Shown piece after piece: positions 45,301-57,300 of a DNA stretch of 64,000 nt; the stretch's first letter is position 1, and every line of letters starts with the position of its first letter. The notes beneath the pieces were generated by a model. The model was not told the origin of the DNA and searched no databases. It worked only from the letters and a program-made list of their open reading frames with translations. Made by a program: the position numbers and the translations under genes. Origin of the DNA: Pachyseris speciosa (Eukaryota; Cnidaria; Anthozoa; Scleractinia; Pachyseridae); NCBI GenBank assembly GCA_016490735.1, contig JAEMWC010000048.1, positions 142,501 to 206,500 of the forward strand, written 5' to 3'.

Positions 45301-48300
45301 CCATACCCTTACTGTTATGGGTGATCTTGACTATTGTGGATTCATTTTAGTCATGAAGGTATATGTTTGTACAAAACTTATGTGTAATGACAGTCTTGGT
45401 TTTCGCCTTTCATTTCCCGTTATTTTCTAGAGGAGTTGCTAGTGCTTTGTTAATGGAGGTTGTCACTAAGAGTCTTCCTGACAAATCTCACCAGCTTTAA
45501 ACCCTTAACTCCCAAGCATTTTGCTGAAAAACACCTTTTGAAGTTCGTCGAGCTGTTTTCTGGCCAGATTCTAGCCAAAAAGAACCAACACTGCCCAAAA
45601 CTTTGTTTGCTGGTGGAGCCCCTCGCACTCTTCTGTTCCTGACGATTAATATGTGCTTTCCAAGTTTGGGCATGCGCAGAAAACAAAATTTCGAGATGCC
45701 CCCTCACCTTCTACCTTTCACTTTCTCTCCTCCCCTTTTCTATTGCTTTTCTTGCCTCACTTACTTTTTCTTTTGCTGGGCATTTTCTGGGCTTCCTTTT
45801 GGTGGGAAAAGATTTGGGGAAAACTTCTAGGATCGTAGCATTAGATGGAAGGAAGTGCAGGTGGGTATTGGAACAAGATTTTCATTCAGATTTTCGGGTC
45901 GATGACGGTTTTTTTCGGTTTTTCTCCGGCCTCTTTGTGGGAATCTTGCTGATTTGGGTATGGTTTGAAAGATCTCTTCTCTCTACACATGCTACATGTA
46001 AAAGTTGTCTATGAGCATTAAAACTGATGACATCACAAGCGGTACAAGGAACATGGTTCTGCATGGCCGGTTTTGGCCGGTGTGGTAGTCATTGGGTTAA
46101 AGGCAGCTTATCACTAGCTGATCACTGACAGTACTTTTGTTCATGGACAGTAACTTTTTGTGCAGCTAGCATATCCAAAGCATAATACTGCCTTGGTTCC
46201 TCAAGAATAAAATGACTGGTTTGCTCATATATCTTAAAATTGGTTCCTGTAACTGGGAGAAAACAACTTGGATGTTTTCTGCCTGAGGATTTTCTCATGC
46301 ACAACTGTTTATTGTTAGGTTTAAGGTTACTTAATGATCATAGAAACATAAAGTGAGCACAAGAAAATGGTTGAAATGATAGAAATGGCATTGTGTTGTT
46401 GACTAAGACAAAGAGTTTTACATTGCTCGAGCAGACTGGTATGTAAACAGGTTTATGTACCACGTACAAACTGCTCGAAAAACCCCTTCCAAGTACTGAG
46501 GGTAGAGTTGGTATAAATCTATGGTGGACCAGTGTTACATGTATATCCAGGGGAAATAGAATTGAACAGTGACATTCCTTATTACTGAAAACTGTAGAAA
46601 CGGCTGTAGTCAACTTTCATGCTTAAGCATTTTTTTTGTATGAAATGAGGCTTGAACTTGAAAAATCTTTGTTATAATAATAATAATAGTAATAGTGTGA
46701 ATCTGGACTGGTGTTTCAAGTGAATGTCCTATCAACCACTGAAAACCTTCGCTCTGCCAAGGATAAGATGGTTATGGATACTTGGGGTATTCCAGTGAGG
46801 GGATCTTTATGATAAGGGGTGTCAATGTTAGTGTCAGTCTACAGGCCTGCTTACAGTTAGAATCCTTTCTTTTGTTCGGCCCATCCTTGGAAGTGTCTTT
46901 TAAATAAGACCAAACTCCAGTAAGTACCGTTCAAGTGTATTGTCAAAGTTTGAATGGTTACATTTTCTGTCTACTATGTTCTGGCTAAAACAGACAGTTG
47001 CTTAAATTAAGCTCTCAACCCTCTTTGTTGCGACAAGTAGCTCTTTAGCAAGTATTTTTAACACTTCAAGAGCTGTCTATGTCTTTTCTGGCATCCCTTT
47101 CCCACAATAAACCCCACATACATTGAGCACAACTGCATAAATAATCTTGTCCAGAAGTTTTAAGTTTTCTCCTAGTGTAATCCTGATTAAATAAGTGTGA
47201 GTTTCTCTTGCGTTAATCGTCAGCTGCTGTTACTTCAGATGTAGCCATGAGACCTTGTTATGTCAACGACAGCTGTGCGGTCTTCGGCAGCATGCCTTGC
47301 ACCTTTCTCGTCTTGCATAGCAGTGATCACAGTATGCTTTGGGCTTAGGACACATAACTTCTATACACAGTGATATGTCTCGGTCTTGCTCACACTTAGC
47401 AATACACCTTTTGAGATTTCCGTGTGCATGGGAGGTTAAGAAGAACATTGCAGAGAGAGCTAGGAACACAAGTGCAGTCTTCATCTGTTAGGCAAAATAC
47501 AATGTTACATTTCAGTTGTAATGATTAAAATACCCAAATGAGAATAATTCTAGTACCCATCAATTGCATTGGTAGATTTCGTAGGAATGGAGATTTGCTC
47601 TATTTCTTTTATTTAAACAGTTTAATTGAATGTACTTTTTAAAATAGTTCCCTTGCTATGTAGTGAACACACATCATTAGTATCACTCACTAAATTGGTC
47701 ATATTCTGTTTATAATATTTCTTTCCTTATTTACTGCATTTATCCAACATGATTGACCATTGCTTTGATACCTTAGTGTGTGCCAAGAATTCCCCAAATT
47801 TCATTGTTCAAATGTTGGCAGGAAACTACTTTGTGATCAAGGATATCAATAACTGCTAAAAGATGAGAGCAGGCTGCACATCAGCCCCAAATCAGGAGTC
47901 TATGCCAGTTTGTTTGCTGTCACATACTTTGGACTGCTAAGATTATATGAGACTATGGGCAGCCTTGAAATAATTAAAAGTGCTTTTGAGCAGAACTGGT
48001 TTTGTAAAGAAACTATTTATCATCAATAACAGGACATACATGCATGCACTGACATAATTTTGTTTTTGTTGTAGCAAAGAGAGTTAATGCAAAATTTGAT
48101 TGTCATAATACCTGAACAATACCTTAACAATCCCTTAAACTGAACCTCAGAGTAAAATCACTCAGTAATACATACAAAATGGAATTCAGAAACTAACTTC
48201 TTGACCGTTTTGTCAAAAAAGTTCTACTGGAGCATGGTTCCAATTATTTCTGTCTCACTCCCGATTCCCACTCATTCCCAGTTTCCAGGTTCACCCACTT

Positions 48301-51300
48301 ATTTGCTCCAGCTAGCAGTTTAGCTACTTTTTCTTTGCTGTAGCATTTTCAACAGTTTCTTAGTTTGAAAGTTGACATTAATTTTTTGTCACAGCAGGGT
48401 TGACTTATGATATTCTTATCCATCAAAACCTTTGTTAATATTTTCAGCTCTCTAACATTGTTTTCTTTCTCCACTCTTATTGACTTAAAAATCTTCCCAG
48501 TAGATGGGTGAAAAATTTGGAAACTGAAATATGATCTATAGTGGGCTTGATTCTTAACTCATTGTAATGATAAATTTTTGTTGGCCATGTGATCAGCAAA
48601 GTTCCATTGAAATCACTGTCAGTACTCGTATATCATCAGTTGTTGCTGAAAATTAAGCATTGTAGTTTAAACGTTAAGGGGTGTGTTAACACTCTGGACT
48701 TAGAGATAAAATGGCCACAATTGTCCTGTTGCCATTGAGTTTTGTTTAATTTTATACAGGATTCTTGCAATGGTGCAGTTTGACTGGAAAACTGATAAAC
48801 CTGGGATTCAGCTGATTTTCTTCTTGAATCTTTCACCACTGAAAACTGTTCTAAATAAATATAAAACATTTCTTATTTCACTTGATCAAAATAAGTCTTA
48901 AACTTATAGATATAACATGTGACCTATAGCAGAATTTATAATTACTGTGTAAAATTAAATTTTTTCCAGGGGTAGCAATCTCTTTGTTCTTAATATATAT
49001 TAAATTATTCAGATACAATATTTTTATTTTATTTTATTTTAACTAATATTTAAAAAAAAGTTGTTCTCATTCCTTACCTTTGGAGTCCTGTAGTGTTCAG
49101 AAATATAAATCTATCTAGTGAACAAAATGTTTTTGCCAAATGGATCAGAGCTGTATTTTAATAGTATAAATAGATCACTTTACAGGTGCTAGCTCAGTAT
49201 TTGCTGACCTTTTTGTGGAGTTTTAAAATGCTTTATAAAAACATACTTTGTGGTCTTCCTCCAGGGGTGTTTTGTTACACTTTATATATTCTTTTTTTAT
49301 ATTCTCGTTTTGACAAAAACTTAAATAAGTACTTTTATTAGTGCCTTTGTACTATTAATTTTTTTAATTCAGGTTTTGCATCTAAAAGTCGTAATAAGTG
49401 TTGATTATTTCACTTTGCATAAATTATATTTTACAGCATTTTCCCCTTATTTGGGATTCATGAATGGGTGTCCATTTTGCTGTTTAGTTGGCTATTCAAA
49501 CAATTCACAGAAGATGATAGGCCAATTTTGTGATATTATATTTTAGGGCAGGTGTGCTTGAGTGTTTCTAATGTACCATTCAGTCTATTTACTGGATAAA
49601 TCAACACAAAAAAAAAGTAAAAACATTTTGTCATGAGAACATAGGTTTCTCTGTGGGTGTGTGTTTCAATATATTTATATTATCTTTATCCCCCTCATTA
49701 ACAGAGCATTTTCACTCCAAACAAAGAAATTATGAAAACACTTGAAATTAAAACTATTTAATGGTATCATGTGAAATGCTGCTCAGCTACTTTCATTTTA
49801 GTAGATCAAAACCAAGATTTGTGAAACGTTTTTGTGCAGGAAACTAAACAACACAATTTTTTTTGACAATGTTATGAGATGAGGGATGGTTTGCAATTTA
49901 CCAGTAATGTTAACTTTTTTTAGACTCGATCCACAAACATAATTTAAATACTGTCTTGAAATAGACAGGATGTTTAAGGTAGCACAACAAAATATTGCTG
50001 AAAAGCATTCACTTAAATTGGCCAAATTTAGTTTTACATCCTTAGACTTAAAAAGTTAGAATCTCTTTTCATGATATAGTAAATAATGAATGGAGTGTGC
50101 CTTATAATTTTTGACCATTATACTGCTGGTCTTCATTAGGCGATGGTGTCGACTGGCTGCATGTGAGTATAAGAAGCACCATGGCTGGTGGTGATTGGTG
50201 CATTTCGATCCTTGTCGTTCAGACTAGAAAATTGTTCCCTCAGCGGTCTGCTTTGGTACTGATCGGCTGTTGTGTTGTTTGATCGTGGGCATCCACGCTT
50301 CAGCTTTCAATCATCTACGCTTCATCATCCACGCTTTGCTTTCAATTCCACTGTCCCTGTTAATGTTGTTAGGGTGAAGTCTTATGTGAATAGCCTCTTT
50401 AACCCTAGGGGTGTACCAATGTGGGTCTCGGTCAATAAATTTAACTTCGTCCCAGAGCGGATAATGTCCGGTCGTGTTGCTATGTTCTGAAACGGTGGAG
50501 GATTGGGTTTGAGCAAGCCGTATGTCTCTATCGTGTTCCTTAATCGGTTCATGCATAGGGCCTTGCGCACGGTGTTGGTTACCACGCGCGTAACAAATTA
50601 GGTGTGACACTAGAAAACAGCCCAAAGCAAGAAACGTAGAAACTATCTGGAAACTTCAAAAACAGAAACTAAAACTAAATTTTATGTGCATGAACCTGTA
50701 TACAAGAAATTATCAAGAAAACCTATTATTTCGTGTGAAAAATCAAAAAAAACTTAAACACGTTCGCGCAAACTGTTCAAATTCGGAAGAAACAAGGTGG
50801 ACAAATTTGCACTTAAAATTACGGCCTACAACAAGATCACACTAATTCTTACCTTTTTGAGATGCACATTAATTGTACTTTCGCATCCGTCACATTAAAC
50901 TTTGAACAAGTTGATAATGAAGCAGTTGCTTTGACAAGTTCAGTGTCACATGTTTGGGTTCGTCGGCAAGAGATCCCGGCCATGGGAATTATCGTGTACA
51001 TGGCGTTTGCATTGTGCGTTTAGCGTGTGAATCGTGCAAAACAAATCATTTCAATTTCAAACGTTTCTTATTTTTAGCTGCGTTTCAATCGTTTCAAGCG
51101 TTTGGAACTTTTTAATCGTTCGCTGTCGCTTTCATCTACACAATCATCCTTAATCATTCCGCCGTAGTACAGTACTTATATAAATATAATTCACAACCAG
51201 TCAAATGTACATTTTCAGCACGTCGGAATGGCGCCAAGGAAATTACATTGTTAAATTCCCAAAGGACACGGTCACACAAATTTCTTATTTTGTCTTTGAA

Positions 51301-54300
51301 CGAGGCAGTCGATCAAAATATTATAAGTTTAATAACAGGTAAGTTAAGTAAAAGAAATACAGATTGAATGCTTTGCCAAACATTACAATCGCTATATGAC
51401 ACAAAAAGAGTCAACAACATTCATCACGTCCAAGGCGGCAGATTTCTTCGCCGATCAAATTTCATTAAGAACGAAAATATAAATTCCCAGCATCTTAAAA
51501 ATTTTCTAAGCTTAAAGGAGCACTGTCACCGGGATTTTTGCTGTTTTTGGTTCAATTCTGCCAAAATTACTGCCTTTTATCTGTTACCGTGCAAATAATG
51601 TTGCTACAGAATCAACAAGATGAATTCCAATGAAATTTTAGCAAGAAGAGCTAAACCATAATAATTTTTTTGGTGATTTTTCAATGCATAGCTTGAAATT
51701 TTGAAAAAACTGGCAAGTTTTTTCAAATTTCAATCCATTTCCATCCTCGTCATCTTACATGGAATACAAATGTTTATGGTGTCAATGCAGTACTACAGTC
51801 TCTGGTAACAAAACTAGACCATTATTTTAAGGTTTCCACTGATGCATTGGCAGTTTTAAGCTTTTTAAAGTGATGGTACAATAGCGTGACACTGCCCCTT
51901 TAACTTCAGCAGCGAAAGTTAGCACTTCAATTCTTGTGCCCCGTGTTATCAAAGCTTCTGAATTAAGTTATGTTTTATTTCATGTTGAAACTGGTTCTTT
52001 TTTATATTTTGGAGCTGGGACGTGAAGAAAATCTTTGATGGCTTTTAATTTTCGGTGCGAGGTTCAGCGTAAACATCGATTGAAACCTTCGAAGCGTTGA
52101 AACGAACCAAACTTTGAACGAAAATGATCAAACAATTTGAAATGCACGATGCCAAACTCTTGACGAAAGAACGCACGTTTGAAATTGCCCTGTCAACAGA
52201 TACAAACCAAACCAAATGCACGCACTTCTTCGCACGATCGAAATGCTGATAGATGATGCAAACCGTTGTCCTCAAATGTGACGGAAGTAAACAAATATAG
52301 GCGCAAGTGGTAAGACAATTTCCATGTTTCTTAAAATGACGCGAACTTAAGTCAACTGGAAAGGTAGGCCTGAATTGTTTAAATGTAAGTGGTTAAGGAT
52401 CTGTAGGCGACAATCGAAATAGTTAGCGTTCTAGCGACAAAATTTAGGGCAAAAGTCAAATACTAAGGGTTGTTTACGCGTGGTAACCAACACCGTGCGC
52501 AAGGCCATAGATCTTCCCGTTTCTCCAATATAAACCTTACCACATTCACAGGGAATCTTGTAGACTACTCTGTCTTGTTTTGCTGGATCAACAATGTCCT
52601 TGGGTCCCACTAGGTGTGATCTAAGAGTTGCGTCAGATCTGAAAACAGTCCATATGCCTTGTTGTTGTAGGCAACGGCGAAGAGCCTCCAATGTGCCTCA
52701 GCCATCACCACCAGCCACAGTGCTTCTTATACTCATTTGCAGCCAGTCGACACCATTGCCTGATGAAGACCTGTCCAGCAGTATAGCGGTCGAAACGTCG
52801 CGATCCACATCTTTGTGACTCAGTTGTGAGACAAAAGATTAACTCAGCTATCATTTGAAACCACAATGACGAACACCTTTCATAATACCTAAGTTTTTTG
52901 TTTCGTTATAATGATGTTATTTGTGGTGTGGCAAATAAAAATAAAATAAAAATAAAAAATACTAAAAATTTTCATGTAACTGGATAAAACAGCGGAAAAC
53001 CTTGTTAATGTAGTATTGTCTGTAAAACAAGTCCATTATGTAGTGAATCAAGATAACGCCATTCATGTTTCCCACAAATTTCAGCAGTTGGTGATCACAT
53101 TGTGTCAATATTGTAATAAATAATGCTAGGATGTTATGTAACTGAATATAACAGAAAGCCTTGTTTACATGGTTCTGTTTGTGAAACAAGTCTCTTGCTG
53201 TGATTCAATTAAGATAAAGCTCCTCATGCTTCCAACATCTTAAATTTAAGCTGTTTGGCCATTAAGCTGTTTCATTTGAATGTAAAATGAGAGCCAACGG
53301 ATGTTTGTAACTGAATATAGGAGACCTTGTTAACCCATTGACTACCGCAGGTTTTTACATTTTCGGAGAGTGATTTTCCACCTATAAACGATGAATAGCA
53401 ATTCGTGACTCTTTATTTGAACTACCAGGGACAAGTGGTGCTGTCCTAAGCCACTGGAGGCTCAAGGTTTCTGAAAACGTCATTTTGACGTAGCTATTTT
53501 TTATCCGTGAAGCGACAACAATGGCCCAAGTTTGGTTTGCTTGCGATTTCTGCTAAATTTACAGCCATTTTTCATCTTTAGCGGCTGCCTGATGAGCATC
53601 ATTAAGCGTGACGGTAGCTAAGAGTCCACTTTCTCAAAGAATCAGCAAGGTGATGTACTTTGTTGTTGAATTTGGCTTGTTACTCGACGAACTGGGAATT
53701 TGGCCGGTCTCAACACTTAGTACCTTTGGGACTCGACTATTGATGAATTTCTCGACCTACCGCCACATATTTTGGAATTTCTGTGTACTGAAGATGACCA
53801 GGAGCAGGAAATTTTGGCGGTAGGTCGGAGTGGCTGTAGGCTGCAGGCTGTATATGTGAAAGAATTGGGGGAAGGAACGGGCGCTGTCAAAAATTCTCGT
53901 TAGTTCCCAGCATGCAATGCGCTCAAGATGTTGAAAATGTCGGGAAGGCCCGAATGCACTGGAACAAAAGGCTGTATCTACGCTCGGGAGAAGAATATGA
54001 ACAAAAAAAGTCATTTCTAAGCTAGAAAAAGGACTGAATTTCGTTATGATGGTTGAATTTTGGTTTTTCGACGATGATTTCCCTAAAAAACATGAAGGCA
54101 AAAAGGGGCATTTTTGTTGTTTCTCTTTGACGTTAAAAACGGCCAGTTTCGTTCTTGTCCAAACTCAAAAGGCCATATTTGGTAAAAATCGCTACGTTTC
54201 TTGCATTTATTGGATATCCAAATTTAAAGGGCATTCCATTTCGTGCTCACAACTAACAGTTAAGGCAATATTCGTGCGATTGAGAAAGTTGCAATGTTTT

Positions 54301-57300
54301 GAAGCACGGGAGTTTTTTACGGCCGGTTTTGGCCGGCACGGTGCCAATGGGTTAATGTGGATTGTTAATGTATTGTTATTTTGTAAAACAAACATCTAAT
54401 CTGTTAAAGGGAACCAGTGGCATTATGACATTAACCATTGAAGTCCAATGCGCCCCCATGTGCCCTTGCAGATTTACGTCAGTTCTGCAGGCTTTGACAT
54501 CATTGGTTTTAACAGTCAGGGGTGGTTTTGTCCACTAACTTGTACAGAATAAAGAGATCTTTTAAATCATACCAGATTGAGCATGATTCAGGCAAGGGAA
54601 CCGGTCGGGAGAAAAAGGCAAAAAACCAAGCAACATGAAATCAATGCAAAAATTCCCATACCAAACTGCCCCCATTACCTGCTTATCTTTCCTTTCATCA
54701 AATCCTAGGATCCTAAATGCTTTTCCAAAATTTGTTCCCACCGAAACAAAGCCCATTCAATACCCAGCAAAAATATAAAAATATGAGGCAAGAAAAATGA
54801 AAAAAAAAAAAAAAAAAAAGAGGGGAGGAGAGAAAGCAAAAAGAAAAAGTCAAGACTGCTGTACCACTTTTCAACCCAAAACTATCTTGACATTTTGCTT
54901 TCTGCACGTGCCCGAACTTTGGAAGCTAATGTTTTCCATGTGGATCGGAAGGCGTGTAGTACTGCATGACCTGTGAGCGGTTTTGTGGTAAGTTTTAGCT
55001 CCTAATTGCTGGACAGTGACAAGAGAATGACTTAACTAGCTTGAAAACGTGATTTTCGGCGAAATTTCCGGAAGCCAATAGGTTAATACCTCAAATTGCT
55101 CCACACCTCACGGAATCCAGAAATATGTAAAATAGTATAGATCGCAATCATTTTCCCGAAAATTGGCTTCAAATTTAGCATGTTTAGCCTTGCAAGTTCA
55201 CCGGTGGCTGCCATGTTGGAATACACAATGATGTGTGGGATTGATGGCATTTTATGGCTGCCTGTTGACGATTTTTGGAACAATCTGTACTGTTTCTTTG
55301 GCAAAAACACACTAAATTATAGCGCCAGCATATGGCTGGAATTACACACTTACATCACTACTTGATTCACCAGTGAATCAAGCGTAATTATTTGATTATT
55401 AAGGAACTCTAACTCTAATTTTTTTTGTTCATGTTTTATTTTAGGTGTGAAATGTGAAGAGTGCTCCAGAGGAGCAGCAACATGCAGTTGCAATAAGTGT
55501 GAAACTGTGTACTGCAGTGCTTGTTTTGAGAGGGTAATGCATGTTTTCAAGTTTGGTCTTGTTATAGCTAGCTACATTAGTCTTTTTTATTACTTTAATT
55601 TATTATTTTAATTTGCTCATTGTTCAACTAATGATCTTCTCAAGTAGCAAATACAGTTGATGGTTATCTTTTGAGGTACAACCAGTTTAATTTATTCTAT
55701 TCACAAACCTTGCTGGTAATTTATACCAGGAAAGCTTAATAGTGTCAGGCACCATTTCTAGACTTCAAAGAGGAAAATGCAAATTGTAACTTACAGTACC
55801 TTTTGCAGATTTGTTTCGAAAAAATGATGAAATGATGTGCCTAATTAATTACTATAGGTATTTATTTTATGAATGTATTTATTTATGTGCCTTGAATTTT
55901 GCAGCCTGCCTCGATTAGCTGTAGCTATCTGTGGGCTGCCAATACTGTCATTTGTACATTGCATTTTCACATAAGTGTTGTTTTGGCAAATACATCATAG
56001 GAGTCATATAATAAGTAATAATCACAATATTTAGGTACCCAGGAAGCTCCACTCACTGAAGTGTTTCCAAGGAGATTGTGCATCCAGATCGAATTGGAAT
56101 TTGGAAATGTTGATTTTTGAGGAGAGGGGAAAACCGGAGTACCCGGAGAGAACCTCTCACGGCAGAGTAGAGAACCAACAACAAACTCAACCCACATATG
56201 AAGCCGAGTCCGGGAATCGAACCTGGGCCACATTGTTGGAAGGCAAGTGGCCTGACCACTACACCAACCCCGCTCCCCCTGTTACTCTCATAACAAACTA
56301 GAATTCATGTAACCATTTGATTTGGTTCTCAGGTGCATTCTTACTCCAATGCTTTTGAAAGCATGTTCCCACACCTGTCACACAGACAAGGTAAGAAATT
56401 TCCTTAATCAAAGGCTCCTATGAGCCAACTATTCATGCATATAGCAAAATATACAGTGAAAGCTCGCCATAACGAAAGCTGTTACTCTGATAGACACACA
56501 AGCCACAATTTAGAAACGGTGTAGTAAAACTTCTCCTGGATGTAGCTCGTAAAGCCTGTTAGGTTTAATGCCCAACATAAATGACATCTGAATCGTGTAA
56601 TTCATTCAGTCTAATGTTAAAATGTGAACAACTTTTACTATGATACACAGCCAGACTAGTGACAAGTAAGATTGATATCAAAATGTCTCATAAAACCAAG
56701 AACTATTTGTGTTGAAGAACACAACAAAGTCAATCAAATGCTTTATTCAAGAATCATGAATTATATTACAATGGCTCAACATACTTTTTCCCAAGCTTTT
56801 GAAGGAAAAATAACGTGCTTTAGTTTAGCGCTTAAATAAGATCCTTTTGTTTACACTTTCAATATTGTTTTCTAGTTTCAAGCCCAGAATCGCAAGCCCT
56901 TGTAAATATTACTAGCCTCCTACGCAGACGCCTTTTTGGCTCGGAACGTGTGACAAGCCCAAAGATGTCTGCATTAGAAGCTAAAATATTACACCAGTAT
57001 CAAATCAAAACTAAATATCACTATCAGCCGAAAGAAAGGACAAGAACTGAAATCTTTGGGATTCCCGCAGGTTCAACAGTGACTGGCAGCTTTCACTGCC
57101 AGATAAAACAGTATAAAATAACAGTCAGACCTATGCAGGCAGAATACTGTCGGTGTGAAATATTTTGCTGATTTTGGGAGTGGGAAAAGTCCAAACCTGA
57201 AAGATTACTCACCAGTTCTTCCAGCTGCCATAACATGGACGTGCTAAACAAAGAAACGTTACCCAAAATGGCGCAGAAAACCAGGATACACAAGTTGTCC

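Noticed and set aside
53757..54399. 114- and 117-codon overlapping frames on both strands
   Set aside because: Inside a TTAA-flanked non-autonomous element; no transposase motifs and mutual antisense overlap.
56876..56901. 26 bp candidate micro-exon of the RING gene
   Set aside because: It would leave the wrong phase for the second B-box exon; 58994-59075 satisfies the phase and reads as a plausible linker.
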